Of a stretch of 64,000 nt of DNA, positions 1-9,131 are shown in pieces. The stretch lies in contig SJPJ01000001.1 in NCBI GenBank assembly GCA_007859835.1, positions 5,860,239-5,924,238 on the forward strand, in the 5' to 3' direction. Position 1 is the stretch's first letter; each line of letters begins with the position of its first letter. The position numbers were made by a program, and so were the translations under genes. The notes beneath the pieces were generated by a model. That model was not told the DNA's origin. It was given only the letters and a program-made list of their open reading frames with translations, and did no database searches. Source of the stretch: Novipirellula herctigrandis. Its GTDB lineage: Bacteria > Planctomycetota > Planctomycetia > Pirellulales > Pirellulaceae.

Positions 1-459
1 TATAATTCTATACCAAGAAATAGACTTTTCGGAATGGATTTCAGCGATATTGTACGAAGGCATCTTGTCATCTCGAAGCTAGACTCGTTGAACGATTCTT
101 TTAGTTCTTTCCAATGCTTTGCCGTCATATTTGGTGTCGCAATTTGAGAATTGATACATATGGTCACGTTTGGTCGGCTTCAAAAACTGCTTCGTTCTGA
201 CATCCGAAAATCGTGAGTTCAATGAAGATGGCATCTCTTTTTGCCTGGAAAAGGGTCTTCTGTTCTCCTATGATCGTCTATTAAGGTAGCGATAAAGCCT
301 TTAGTGGCGGGGTTATCACTTGCGGGACATCGATCGTGCATACGCGTCTTTTTATTGGCGTGTTCTGCTGAGAGACCACTTTTCATTGAATCGCCTCCAC
401 TTCAATCACTCCTCTTTTTCTCCTCTTTTTCTTTCCACACTTCTTAAAAGGTCTAAGCC
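1..459. other. Non-coding leader region at the window edge
   Basis: No convincing gene is seen. The first 150 bases are open in frame 1 on the plus strand but show no recognisable protein, so an upstream gene end cannot be excluded. The part next to the DUF1559 gene holds a motif TAAGGTAG near 282-289 and a strongly pyrimidine-rich tract at about 405-445, and both recur in the leader of the second DUF1559 gene. The first 300 bases look more A+T-rich than the rest of the window. Confidence 0.5.
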
Positions 460-1689
460 ATGAGAAATCAAGCTAGACGAGTTGCGTTTACACTCGTCGA
501 ATTACTCGTCGTCATAGCCATTATTGGGGTCCTAGTCGGACTTCTTTTGCCTGCTGTTCAGGCTGCACGTGAAGCGGCTCGCCGAATGAGCTGTAGCAAC
601 AATTTCAAACAAATTGGCTTGGGGCTTCACAACTATCATTCAGCCTACAACAAACTGCCTCAACAGCGTCACGGCACATGGAACACGACTTATGGCAATT
701 GGCCAATGAACTACAGTGACGACATCAATTACTTGCAATTGAACTTCTTAGTAGGCATTTTGCCATTTGTCGAGCAGCAAGCGTTGCACGAGCAAATCGT
801 CAATCCGAATGGCTTGAATTCCGATGGTTCTACTCGAACACCTCCTTGGAATCCTTTAGGACCAACGGTTGATGGTCACGACAATTATGCTCCTTGGGTG
901 ACCGAGGTGGGGACTTTTCGATGCCCAAGCGATCCTGGTCGAGGGGCCCCTGGTTATGGACGAACGAACTACGGTGCGTGTCTTGGTGACAGCTACAACA
1001 TGCCCAACGGAGACTGGTTTTGGTGGGATCACAACACAACCGCTATCGATGGCGGCTGGCCTTCTGCTCAAGGTTGTGGACGTGGGGCATTTGTTGGTCG
1101 TAAGCAGACTGCCTTCCGCGATATCCTCGATGGTCTTTCCAACACAATCGCTTGTGGTGAATTGACGACGGACCTCGGGGATAAGGACACTCGTACGGTA
1201 CCCGTTGAACAGGGCCAAGGTGGCGCCGTTCAACTAGCAGACAATCCGCTTTCGTGTCGTGAAGGCCTTGACCCACTGCGTCCTCAATTTTGGGCACCGG
1301 GTTTGCAAACCGCGGCTGAAGGTCAACCTGGCCAAGGTTCACGTTGGGCTCGTGGTATGCAATGGTCGAGTGCATTCGCGATCAACAGCGGTGTCTATAC
1401 GATCTTGCCACCCAACAGCGAAACGTGCCAAGAGTTGCCTGCATCGCAATGGGCGGGACCTTTCGCCGATCGTGTCAATGCACCCGTTTCGAGTCGTCAC
1501 CAAGGTGGTGCTCATGTGTTGATGTCGGATGGAGCTGTCAAGTTTATCACCGATTCGATCGAAGCTGGCAATAGTTCTGCGGCTCCTGTGAATCCTTGGT
1601 CGAGGCAAGGTGTGCAAAGCCCGTACGGCGTCTGGGGAGCTTTGGGAACGAAGGCGAACAAGGAAACGATCGAAGCTGACCTGTTCTAG
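460..1689 (+). CDS. DUF1559 family protein with type IV pilin-like N-terminus
   Basis: A 409-residue protein of the large planctomycete DUF1559 family. The N-terminus has a short basic leader followed by [18 protein letters not shown], the prepilin cleavage/methylation motif and hydrophobic helix of type II secretion pseudopilins and type IV pilins. The following [16 protein letters not shown] and [11 protein letters not shown] are typical of DUF1559. The C-terminus has the usual [16 protein letters not shown] segment. The product is expected to be processed by a prepilin peptidase and held in or beyond the inner membrane; the molecular role of the family is unknown. A small lipoprotein gene follows after 63 bases with no terminator between, so the two are probably co-transcribed. 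A paralogue lies at 31323-32558 on the other strand. The ATG at 460 puts the basic leader directly before the pilin motif. Confidence 0.93.
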   Translation: MRNQARRVAFTLVELLVVIAIIGVLVGLLLPAVQAAREAARRMSCSNNFKQIGLGLHNYHSAYNKLPQQRHGTWNTTYGNWPMNYSDDINYLQLNFLVGILPFVEQQALHEQIVNPNGLNSDGSTRTPPWNPLGPTVDGHDNYAPWVTEVGTFRCPSDPGRGAPGYGRTNYGACLGDSYNMPNGDWFWWDHNTTAIDGGWPSAQGCGRGAFVGRKQTAFRDILDGLSNTIACGELTTDLGDKDTRTVPVEQGQGGAVQLADNPLSCREGLDPLRPQFWAPGLQTAAEGQPGQGSRWARGMQWSSAFAINSGVYTILPPNSETCQELPASQWAGPFADRVNAPVSSRHQGGAHVLMSDGAVKFITDSIEAGNSSAAPVNPWSRQGVQSPYGVWGALGTKANKETIEADLF

Positions 1690-1752
1690 TTTTGAACCAA
1701 CTCCATCGTTGCAAGCCAGCGATTTATACCTCGTTTTTTGAAAGACAAAATC

Positions 1753-1989
1753 ATGAAAAAAATGTCGATGATTCTTCTATCCGCAACTTTTCTGACGTTG
1801 TCGATCGGTTGCGGCCCAGAGAAGGGAGCTGAATCGGTTTTCGATGAAGATGAAATGGCTAAGTACCGATCGACTCCTGAGCAAATCGCCGCAGGTATGA
1901 AGTCGGGGCAGGCAATAGCGCCGGACAAGAAGGAGGCAGCGGCATTGGGGAAAGAAACTGCGAAAGCGACTAATTCCGCTGGTAAATAG
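1753..1989 (+). CDS. Small lipoprotein downstream of DUF1559 gene
   Basis: A 78-residue product with a lysine-containing start, a short hydrophobic segment and a lipobox ending LSIGC, giving a predicted diacylglyceryl-Cys near residue 20. The mature part is short, charged and probably unstructured. The frame is open from a TTG at 1738, but the ATG at 1753 gives a normal signal peptide and is preferred. It is one of two small lipoproteins in the window placed directly after a DUF1559 gene (the other is at 30981-31178). Both share an acidic stretch followed by [ML]-x-x-Y soon after the lipidated Cys. Function is unknown; a partner role for the upstream pilin-like protein is inference from position only. 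Confidence 0.8.
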   Translation: MKKMSMILLSATFLTLSIGCGPEKGAESVFDEDEMAKYRSTPEQIAAGMKSGQAIAPDKKEAAALGKETAKATNSAGK

Positions 1990-2045
1990 CTACAAAGTTC
2001 TAATTGCCTTTCCGTTGAAAGCAAATCAAACTAGTGTCTATCGAA

Positions 2046-2084
2046 GGAGTCACCGGGAAATATTTCCGGCGGCTCCTTTTTTTT
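2046..2084 (+). terminator. Rho-independent terminator after the DUF1559-lipoprotein pair
   Basis: GGAGTCACCGG (2046-2056) pairs with CCGGCGGCTCC (2066-2076) with one internal mismatch and one G-T pair. Eight T residues follow directly. It lies 57 bases after the lipoprotein stop and just before the convergent UnbV gene end. Confidence 0.85.
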
Positions 2085-2103
2085 CGTTGAACTCGGTCTC
2101 ATC

Positions 2104-5100
2104 CTACGGTAATTCAAACAGTCCCCGTTCGTTTTGAAGGACCAAAAGATCTGCGTTGATCGGCGGGTTTGAAAATATTTGTGATGATCCGTCGGGCCAA
2201 TAAATTGAAACCGTGTCGATATTGTTTACACTGCCAAGCCCAAATGTGATCACGTTCTCGTTGCGACACATGTAGCCATCACCTGTGGCAACCCATTGAC
2301 GGTATTGGTTGCCCTGAACCGAGATTTCAATGGTCGCTCCGATCGCGTCTCTCTCACACTGGACACCAACGAGACGAAAGCGACACCAATTTCCCACCGA
2401 TTTGGTCTGGTTGATTAGCAAAGCGGAAGGTGTTTCGAGATGGGTAACAACTAGATCACTGCGCCCATCCCGATTGAAATCAAGCTTGGCGAGAGCTCGT
2501 CCTAGATGGGCTTGGCCAAAGTAGTTCGAGGGATCGTTGTTGGTTTTAGCGATGAGTCGGTTTCCCTCGTTTGCGAAGATCTGAGCCGGCTGCTCAAACG
2601 ATTTTTTTGTCCCATTGGGTCGCTCGACACGACCGTTGACAATCACAAAATCTCTAGTGCGGTTGTTGTCATAATCCAACGATTGGGTCCCAAAGCCGAC
2701 AAGCGGTTCGCTCGCTTGGTCAATTCCAAACGCAACACTGCGTTCCACGAACAAGCTACCTTGGTTCAAGAAAAGGCTATTCGACTCGTCTTCGAAATTT
2801 GTGACGTGCAAATCTGCGAAGCCGTTGAGGTTGAAGTCGTCCAATGCGATCCCCATTGATCCCGTTCGGCTTCCGCGACCGCCTAATGCACATCCGCGAA
2901 GCAATGCGGAATCAGTGGCGTTGCCCGAGGTGTCAAAGTTCAATAGGTGGTCTGGGTAGACATCGTTCGCAACAAATACCTCCGTCCCAATCGAATCGTC
3001 GAGATTGGCAACGACTAAACCGAGGCTTGCGGCTGAGGGCGTGGTGGTGAGGATTGAAGCACCCTTTGCGTCCGAAATGCCTTGTCGGACGACAAAGTTC
3101 GGGGAAGGCTTATAGCTCAATGGCGACAGTTGCTCGATTTGACCGCCGCCGTCCTTCAGAGGTTTTCGAGCTAGATTCGGATCGTCAGCATATACGGCTT
3201 GCACGAGTTCTGGGATTGCATCACCAGTAACATCCGCTATCGCTAACGAAGTCAACATTCCATCGGAAAGCCTCGGCATAGGGATAGGCGATTCGGCGAA
3301 TGTGCCATCGCCGTTATTGATCAACAATCGAGTGCCGTGAAGATTTGCAAACGCTAAGTCCGCAAATCCATCTTGATTCCAATCGCCCGATGTCACCCCA
3401 AGCGTGTATCCAAAGTCGGATGCTTCGGCAACCGCAGTGACATCGACAAGCAAGCCAGATTGTTGACGATAGAGCAAATTAGAAACCGTCGATTTGAATT
3501 CGGGTGGATCGCAATTTCCTTGGGCGAAATAGAGATCGAATTGTCCATCAAGGTCATAGTCAATGACGGCAACGCCGCCGCCCATTTGTTGGTAGATCGA
3601 AAATCGATCTGGTTGAGGTTGAGCTGCAACACGGAAGGCATGCTTAAGGCCAACTGAATCCGCAATGTTGGCAAATTTGGGTGCGAGTGAAATGGTGATC
3701 GCGGGCTTTTGTGTATATTGGTTTTCCGTCGGTTCACGCCAAGTTGGAGATTGAAAGTTCGCCAATTTCATATCGCATAGTCGTTGCTCCGCTGTCGGAA
3801 ATCCTGTTCCCGTTTGAACCAATTGTTGTCGCCGTTGGTTAAGCTTTGTGATTTTCTCCCTGGTTTTTTCAGGGGATTCGCCATCGTTGTACCGTTGAAC
3901 CGCAATCGCTTTCCACATGATCGCTTCAAGTTCACGATCAAGCTTCGTGAGGATTTCTGAGAGTTCCTCTAAGGTTTCTTGCTTTGGAATCGGAGCTTCA
4001 GAAAGCTTGTGGCTGAGTTCGACTGTGCGTCTTACGTCGAAATACCGCTGCATCCATTTCGCGGCAAGTTGTTCCTTGCCAAGCGCGGTTAGAGCTTGAT
4101 TCATGCGAAGATAAGTTCGATAGTCTGTCGGGTCTCGTAGTAAAGCTTCCCCCGCTGCGTGGACGGCTTCTTCAAAGCGGCGTTGTTCAAGCAAAACGAT
4201 CGTTGCGGCAACCCAGTATTCTGCTTGGTCTTTTACGGCATCATTGGCATGAATCAGCCAAGGAACGAGTTTCTCGGAATGCTGAGCAGCAGCTAAGATT
4301 CGCCCATAGAAAGCTTCGACATCAGCGGGGACTTCGACGGAATCTTGGCTCGCTTGGCCGTCCCGGCCAAGGTACGTGGCCAATGTTCTTTCCGCTGCTG
4401 CAAATTGGAACTTTCCAAATTGCCAACGAGCATCTGAAATGGCGTTGATTGGGTAATAGTGCCTCGCTGCGTTTTCCGGGTCGCCTCCCGCAGGAAGCTC
4501 CGAGTAGAGGGCGTCAGGTACCGAAAGCAGGGCTTGCAGTTCATCCTGTCGTACGTCACCCGCACGGCAAAGTTGTTGCAGAAGCGGCACCGCCGCATGA
4601 CGGCGACCTTCACGATTGAGCAGCCATGCTAGTTGGCGTATCGCAGGAACGGCGTCCGGAACCCGGTCGAGAATTTTGCGGTATTTCTCCTCCGCAAGGT
4701 CATACTTCTCGAGCTTCATCGCCATGTCCGCACTAACCCCAAGGGCGAGCAGGCCAAGTTCTGGGTGGGCGACGGGAACGTTGCCAAGCAAGTCCATGCC
4801 CGTTTCGTGATCCCCTTGATAGAGCTTCAAGTTGCCAAGTCGAAACAATGCGTCGGGATCCGTCGGATCTACTGACAGCATTGATGTTAGTTTCGATTCC
4901 GCTGTTGCGAAATTACCTTGTTGAAGCGCCGTATCGATTTGGCTCAACTGCGTTGCGCGGGTTGTACTTGGTTTCGGCGTAGTTGACGCTGTCTTCGAAT
5001 CGGCGGTTGCTCGTTTGACTGATGTCTCGGGTTTGACTGATGTCTCGGGCGACACCGATTTCTCATCCTGTGCGGGGTCAGTCCGTTTGGGTTCAGAACC

Positions 5101-5259
5101 CGACTGGTCACAACCGACTGTCGCACCAACCAACAAAGCGAACAATGTAGATCGCTTAGCAAAGGGGCGTGCGAATTGAAGCAATGCAACTATTGAACGC
5201 AAGACAACCTCGAAAAGCAAAGGCCTTTGCTGGCTAGTGAAGTGCCACATGAGCTCCAT
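2104..5259 (-). CDS. TPR / FG-GAP (VCBS) / ASPIC-UnbV lipoprotein
   Basis: A 1051-residue protein. It starts with a basic, hydrophobic N-terminus ending LVGATVGC, a likely lipobox that would anchor it in a membrane. Residues about 95-420 are tetratricopeptide-like helical repeats. Residues about 560-940 carry FG-GAP/VCBS blades with Ca-binding-like sequences such as DYDLDGQFDLYFAQG and DWNQDGFADLAFAN. The C-terminal 80 residues match the ASPIC/UnbV domain (AIGATIEISV, YWPDGSSQ). Proteins of this CRTAC1-like type are abundant in planctomycetes, and their ligands are unknown. The first ATG at 5259 leaves about 30 residues before the signal-peptide core, so a later start is possible. A duplicated 18-base unit at 5013-5048 repeats the peptide PETSVK in the linker after the lipobox. 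It stands alone, convergent with the DUF1559 pair. Confidence 0.88.
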   Translation of the reverse strand: MELMWHFTSQQRPLLFEVVLRSIVALLQFARPFAKRSTLFALLVGATVGCDQSGSEPKRTDPAQDEKSVSPETSVKPETSVKRATADSKTASTTPKPSTTRATQLSQIDTALQQGNFATAESKLTSMLSVDPTDPDALFRLGNLKLYQGDHETGMDLLGNVPVAHPELGLLALGVSADMAMKLEKYDLAEEKYRKILDRVPDAVPAIRQLAWLLNREGRRHAAVPLLQQLCRAGDVRQDELQALLSVPDALYSELPAGGDPENAARHYYPINAISDARWQFGKFQFAAAERTLATYLGRDGQASQDSVEVPADVEAFYGRILAAAQHSEKLVPWLIHANDAVKDQAEYWVAATIVLLEQRRFEEAVHAAGEALLRDPTDYRTYLRMNQALTALGKEQLAAKWMQRYFDVRRTVELSHKLSEAPIPKQETLEELSEILTKLDRELEAIMWKAIAVQRYNDGESPEKTREKITKLNQRRQQLVQTGTGFPTAEQRLCDMKLANFQSPTWREPTENQYTQKPAITISLAPKFANIADSVGLKHAFRVAAQPQPDRFSIYQQMGGGVAVIDYDLDGQFDLYFAQGNCDPPEFKSTVSNLLYRQQSGLLVDVTAVAEASDFGYTLGVTSGDWNQDGFADLAFANLHGTRLLINNGDGTFAESPIPMPRLSDGMLTSLAIADVTGDAIPELVQAVYADDPNLARKPLKDGGGQIEQLSPLSYKPSPNFVVRQGISDAKGASILTTTPSAASLGLVVANLDDSIGTEVFVANDVYPDHLLNFDTSGNATDSALLRGCALGGRGSRTGSMGIALDDFNLNGFADLHVTNFEDESNSLFLNQGSLFVERSVAFGIDQASEPLVGFGTQSLDYDNNRTRDFVIVNGRVERPNGTKKSFEQPAQIFANEGNRLIAKTNNDPSNYFGQAHLGRALAKLDFNRDGRSDLVVTHLETPSALLINQTKSVGNWCRFRLVGVQCERDAIGATIEISVQGNQYRQWVATGDGYMCRNENVITFGLGSVNNIDTVSIYWPDGSSQIFSNPPINADLLVLQNERGLFELP

Positions 5260-5604
5260 TCATCATAGCCGAATCAACTTGTTTGTGGGGCAATGGATAT
5301 GTCACCATGGCCACCGGATTCCGGCGACGAGATCGAGTCGTTTTGTTTTGGGGCTGTACTCCAATTGCGACAAAAGCCGAGATTCTCATGCGATTGCCAG
5401 TTTGCGTTTACGGTTGGCTCCGGCAGTAACTCGCGACAGATTAAAATCTGCGTTCATCATTCTGAACAACCCGTTAGGTCTTCAGCAAATTAGTTAAGCA
5501 CCAAGCAATCCATGTCGCAAGCAATCGCGACTCGCCGTGGTTTAGCATCGGCGATTCGTCGCCCAATCATTTGAGGTGATGTCGCTCTAGGCGGCATGAC
5601 TCAA
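5260..5604. other. Intergenic region between UnbV gene and ribosomal operon end
   Basis: No gene is supported. A GC-rich imperfect hairpin (GCGACTCGCCG near 5527 with CGGCGATTCGTCGC ending at 5562) lies just beyond the rplS terminator. The promoter of the UnbV gene should be in the part next to 5259, but no clear -35/-10 pair could be picked. Confidence 0.4.
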
Positions 5605-5648
5605 TAAAAAACGATCGAAACCGAGTTTTCCTCAGAGTCGATCGTTTT
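5605..5648 (-). terminator. Rho-independent terminator of the ffh-rpsP-trmD-rplS operon
   Basis: AACGATCGA (5610-5618) pairs perfectly with TCGATCGTT (5638-5646), and on the minus strand a run of T residues follows the stem. It sits about 30 bases after the rplS stop. T-rich sequence also flanks the other side, so it may act in both directions. Confidence 0.85.
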
Positions 5649-5678
5649 GTTTTTCGATTTCGCGAAGGAGTGTAACGT

Positions 5679-6032
5679 TTAGCGGCGACGTTCTTTTAGA
5701 CGCACTGCTTTGCCGATTCGATCGCGGAGGAAGTACAGCTTTGCTCGGCGAATTACGGCGCTTCGCTTGACTTCGACCTTTTCGATGCGAGGGCTGTGTA
5801 CTGGGAATTTCCGTTCCACGCCCTGCCCTGCGACGATACGACGAACCGTGAACATTTCCTTGGATCCGCTCCCGCTGCGAGCGATGACGACGCCGCTGAA
5901 AACTTGGATTCGTTCTTTGTTGCCTTCAAGAATCTTCAAGTGAACATCAACGGTATCGCCGATGTCAAACTTGGGTGGCTCTTCTTTCAAAGCAGATTTT
6001 TCGACCAACTGCATAATGGATGCTTGGCTCAT
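5679..6032 (-). CDS. rplS: 50S ribosomal protein L19
   Basis: A 117-residue protein with the bL19 core: FDIGDTVDVHLKILEGNKER near the N-terminus, QVFSGVVIAR, and the conserved GVERKFPVHSPRIEKVEVKR and RAKLYFLRDR blocks. L19 lies at the 30S-50S interface of the ribosome. The length is normal for the family. It is the last gene of the ffh-rpsP-trmD-rplS operon, starting 31 bases after trmD, and is followed by a strong terminator. Confidence 0.98.
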   Translation of the reverse strand: MSQASIMQLVEKSALKEEPPKFDIGDTVDVHLKILEGNKERIQVFSGVVIARSGSGSKEMFTVRRIVAGQGVERKFPVHSPRIEKVEVKRSAVIRRAKLYFLRDRIGKAVRLKERRR

Positions 6033-6063
6033 TGTTATTTCCCTTTACTTTTACTGTTTGCAA

Positions 6064-6768
6064 TTATTTGTTTGTGTTATGGTCAGGCAGCAAATCGCTG
6101 CGTCTTTGTTCGGTTCGCTCGAGTGATTGTTGTTCCCGCCACGCAGCAATTGCCTTGTGGTCACCGTTTAAGAGTACTTCGGGAACTGCGTGTCCGCGAA
6201 ACTCTCTCGGGCGAGTGTATTGAGGGAATTCCAACAGCCGATTTCCTCGGCTAAACGAATCCTCAATATTGCTGTTCTCGTCTCCCAGGACTCCCGGCAA
6301 CAACCGGACCACTGCGTCAACGATTACCATTGCGGCCACTTCGCCTCCGTTGAGAACAAAGTCGCCAATGCTTATTTCCTCGGGTTCCAAAATATCAATG
6401 ACCCGTTGGTCAAAGCCTTCGTAGCGACCACACAAGAGCATCACTCGCTCTTCAGTCGCCAAGTCCTCCGCCATCCGTTGGTCGAACCGTTTGCCTTGCG
6501 GAGTGAGCAATATTTTTCTTGCTTTCCGCGAATCCATTGCTTCGACCGACTCGGCACAATTCACCGTCGTTTTCACCTGGATCAACATTCCTGGACCACC
6601 ACCAAACGGTCGGTCATCGACTTTGCGGTGCGGCGTGTCCTCGGCCCAATCACGCAGGTCATGCCGGTGAATGTGGACCAACTCTCGCTGGATCGCTTTG
6701 TCGAGCAGGCTTTGGGTCAGGTAACCATCGAAGATCGCTGGAAACAGGGTGATGATGTCAAATCGCAT
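6064..6768 (-). CDS. trmD: tRNA (guanine-N1)-methyltransferase
   Basis: A 234-residue SPOUT-class methyltransferase that modifies G37 next to the anticodon and prevents frameshifting. The sequence begins MRFDIITLFPAIFDGY and contains the GGGPGMLIQ loop, LLCGRYEGFDQRV and the knot region EISIGDFVLNGGEVAAM, which binds S-adenosylmethionine. The C-terminal YTRPREFRG and LLNGDHKAI blocks are typical. It begins 14 bases after rpsP. That spacing leaves no room for rimM, which often lies between the two. Confidence 0.98.
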   Translation of the reverse strand: MRFDIITLFPAIFDGYLTQSLLDKAIQRELVHIHRHDLRDWAEDTPHRKVDDRPFGGGPGMLIQVKTTVNCAESVEAMDSRKARKILLTPQGKRFDQRMAEDLATEERVMLLCGRYEGFDQRVIDILEPEEISIGDFVLNGGEVAAMVIVDAVVRLLPGVLGDENSNIEDSFSRGNRLLEFPQYTRPREFRGHAVPEVLLNGDHKAIAAWREQQSLERTEQRRSDLLPDHNTNK

Positions 6769-6782
6769 AGCGAGCTATGGGA

Positions 6783-7217
6783 TTATTCGCTAGCCGCTTC
6801 AGGAGCAGCTTCTTCGGTCGCAGCAGCCTCTTCGGCTGGCGCTCCCTCAGTTGAGGCTTCTTCTGCCGGTGCTTCTGGCTTCTTCGGTGCTGCAGGCTCA
6901 GGAACAAAAGTGTATTCCTTTCGCTTGCCCAGACGCTCAAGTGCAGCCTTTTGTTGTTCTAGGTGCGTGCCTTCGGTGCCGTACTTCTTGATCAATACAG
7001 CGACCTTATCGCTGGGCTGAGCACCCACACTTAGCCAATGATCGACGCGATCTGACTTCAGCAAAACCCGTGCGTCGGTTTCGGGGCACATTGGATCGTA
7101 GTAACCGAGTTCCTCGATCACGCGACCGTCACGTGGGCTTCGTTGGTCCATCGCACACACGCGATAGAACGGACGGTGGGTCCGGCCCATCTTTTTCATT
7201 CGAATTCTTACTGCCAT
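6783..7217 (-). CDS. rpsP: 30S ribosomal protein S16 with acidic Ala/Glu-rich tail
   Basis: The core is a standard bS16 (MAVRIRMKKMGRTHRPFYR, then RVIEELGYYDP, and a later SVGAQPSDKV). The ATG at 7217 is preferred over an in-frame upstream start at 7235 because the family begins with MAVRIR-like sequence. The 144-residue product is longer than the usual 80-90: residues from about 107 on form a low-complexity tail of Ala, Glu and Pro. Such tails occur on ribosomal proteins of some planctomycetes; no function is known to me. It lies 119 bases after ffh and 14 bases before trmD. Confidence 0.97.
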   Translation of the reverse strand: MAVRIRMKKMGRTHRPFYRVCAMDQRSPRDGRVIEELGYYDPMCPETDARVLLKSDRVDHWLSVGAQPSDKVAVLIKKYGTEGTHLEQQKAALERLGKRKEYTFVPEPAAPKKPEAPAEEASTEGAPAEEAAATEEAAPEAASE

Positions 7218-7336
7218 TAACTTTTTTGCTCCCAAAGCTTTCGCTTCGTTCGGGTTTCACGTCTAGTCAGACTGCCTGGGACAGAGAAACGCTCTCCGTG
7301 CCGGGTCGTTGCCGCATACGCACGGCATCTGTTTCG

Positions 7337-8806
7337 TTATCTTTTTTTCTTCAATTTTCGCAACAACTTGTCGCGTTCTTTCTTTCGTTTCTTTTTCTCT
7401 TGCGAAGAGAGCCGTTCGCCGGTCCCTTTCTTTGTTTTCATTCCCATGGTCGGGTCGCCCATGGCAGCACCCCGTTGCATTTGACGCATCATCTTCATGC
7501 GATCGCCGACATTTCCGCCAACCATCGCTTGCATCACGGGTTTCATTGTCTCGAACTGTTTCACCAGTTGCGAAATCGTTGACGCTTGGACTCCCGCACC
7601 TTTCGCGATGCGAGTTCGGCGATGGACATCGATGAGTTTTGGGTTTCGGCGTTCGGCCATCGTCATGCTGTTGATCGCACCGATCGTTTGACGAATACCG
7701 CCTTCTGCTTCGTCCGAGTCCATCATTTCTTTGAACTGGCCCATGCCGGGCATCAAGCCCATCATTTTGCCCATCAGGCCTGGCTTGGCGACCTTTTCCA
7801 TCATGCCTTTGAAATCGTCGAGTGTGAAATCCCCGGAAGCCATCTTCGCTTCGATTTCTTCACGTTCTTTTTCGTCAACGATTCGGTGGGCTTCACGTGC
7901 CGCCGCGACAATGTCGCCCATTTGCAAGATGCGGCTTGACATCCCTTCAGGACGAAAGGGCTCAAGTGCATCGAAGTGTTCGCCAGTTCCGATGAATTTC
8001 ACCGGGACACCCGTGACATGTTTGACCGAAAGTAACGCTCCACCGCGAGCGTCACCGTCGAGCTTGGTCATGATGACGCCATTGAGTTCCAAAGCTTCGT
8101 TGAACGCTCCGGCACTGTTGACTGCGTCTTGTCCCGTCATCCCGTCGACGACGAGATAGACTTGGTCGGGTGCAACTTTCTTATCGATCCGTTGCAGTTC
8201 GGCCATCAATTCTTGATCAATGGCCAATCGTCCTGCGGTGTCGAGGATGACCACGCGAGCCCCTTCGGCTTTCGCTTTGGCGATCCCGTTTCTGCAAACC
8301 TTGACAGGGTCTTTGTTGTCTTTTTCGCTGTAAACCGGCACATCCAATTGGCGGCCGATCACATGCAATTGTTCGATCGCAGCAGGCCGTTGAAGGTCGG
8401 CAGCGACCAGCATTGGTTTGACGTTCTCTTCCTTGAGTAGCTGAGAAAGCTTACCGCAAGTGGTCGTTTTTCCGCTTCCTTGCAGCCCGCAAAGCATGAT
8501 GATCGTCGGGCCCGATTCTTTCAGATGCAGCGAAGAATCAACGGGACCAAGGATCGAAATCAATTCGTCGTTGACGATCCGAACGAGTTCTTCGTGCGGG
8601 CGGAGGCTCAGCAAGACCCGTTTTCCGAGGGCTTTCTCGCTGACGTGATCCATGAAGTCCTGGACAACGGAGTAGCTGACGTCGGCTTCCAGCATCGACT
8701 TTTTGACGATTTCCAGCCCATCACGCATATTGCCTTCGGTAAGCTTGCCTTTTCCAGACAAACTCTTAAAAGCAGATTGCAGACCTTCAGAGAGGGAATC
8801 AAACAC
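7337..8806 (-). CDS. ffh: Signal recognition particle GTPase Ffh
   Basis: A 489-residue SRP54 homologue. The N domain starts MFDSLSEGLQSAFKSLSGKG. The G domain has the P-loop GLQGSGKTTTCGKL, the DTAGRLAIDQELM switch and TKLDGDARGGALLS. The C-terminal M domain is methionine-rich (GLMGKMMGLMPGMGQFKEMM) and binds 4.5S RNA and signal sequences. The last 25 residues are a very lysine-rich tail. The protein targets nascent membrane proteins to the translocon through FtsY. It is the first gene of the ribosomal operon; the promoter should lie in 8807-9131. Confidence 0.98.
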   Translation of the reverse strand: MFDSLSEGLQSAFKSLSGKGKLTEGNMRDGLEIVKKSMLEADVSYSVVQDFMDHVSEKALGKRVLLSLRPHEELVRIVNDELISILGPVDSSLHLKESGPTIIMLCGLQGSGKTTTCGKLSQLLKEENVKPMLVAADLQRPAAIEQLHVIGRQLDVPVYSEKDNKDPVKVCRNGIAKAKAEGARVVILDTAGRLAIDQELMAELQRIDKKVAPDQVYLVVDGMTGQDAVNSAGAFNEALELNGVIMTKLDGDARGGALLSVKHVTGVPVKFIGTGEHFDALEPFRPEGMSSRILQMGDIVAAAREAHRIVDEKEREEIEAKMASGDFTLDDFKGMMEKVAKPGLMGKMMGLMPGMGQFKEMMDSDEAEGGIRQTIGAINSMTMAERRNPKLIDVHRRTRIAKGAGVQASTISQLVKQFETMKPVMQAMVGGNVGDRMKMMRQMQRGAAMGDPTMGMKTKKGTGERLSSQEKKKRKKERDKLLRKLKKKR

Positions 8807-9131
8807 GGGGCGGCTCGAACAGTGGCGTCAATAAGACAGGGGCGTCAATAAGACAGGGCTCTTGGCCCAGGACGAAGCTCGATAGTTTACGGGCCTATGG
8901 CTCGTTTTGTAAATGGACTCCGCCCCGATTTGCCATCCATTTTCAATGGAAATCCCGTCTTTCTCTGCAGCTCGAGTAGGGAGCCCTGGATTTCACTGCT
9001 GTCCTCTGCACCATTTATTCCGGCAAGGGTTGTTAATGCCCCCTTGCGGTTGGCGTTTTGGCGAGTTGCCGAATCCTCCGCAGCGAGTGTGAATCCAGCA
9101 GGGCGTATGAATCCTGGGGGCTATGAGCCAG
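8807..9131. other. Intergenic region between ffh start and hisN-like stop
   Basis: No gene is supported. It must contain the ffh operon promoter. Two copies of a 17-base unit (GGCGTCAATAAGACAGG, starting at 8824 and 8841) lie within 50 bases of the ffh start codon. No SRP RNA gene was recognised here. Confidence 0.5.
8824..8857. repeat. Two tandem copies of a 17-bp unit upstream of ffh
   Basis: GGCGTCAATAAGACAGG is repeated twice directly, 18-50 bases upstream of the ffh start codon. It may place part of the 5' leader or promoter in duplicate. Confidence 0.85.

Noticed and set aside
282-298. Resemblance of TAAGGTAGCGATAAAGC to a conserved 23S rRNA segment
   Set aside because: Only about 12 bases match and the surrounding sequence has no rRNA features, so it is chance. 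It is noted instead as a leader motif shared with the second DUF1559 gene.
5237-5497. Plus-strand ORF upstream of the UnbV gene
   Set aside because: Its composition is unlike the neighbouring genes, it overlaps the UnbV start, and no motif is seen.
6190-7020. 276-codon plus-strand ORF across trmD and rpsP
   Set aside because: It runs antisense through two certain genes. The Ser/Ala-rich end only mirrors the Ala/Glu tail of rpsP.
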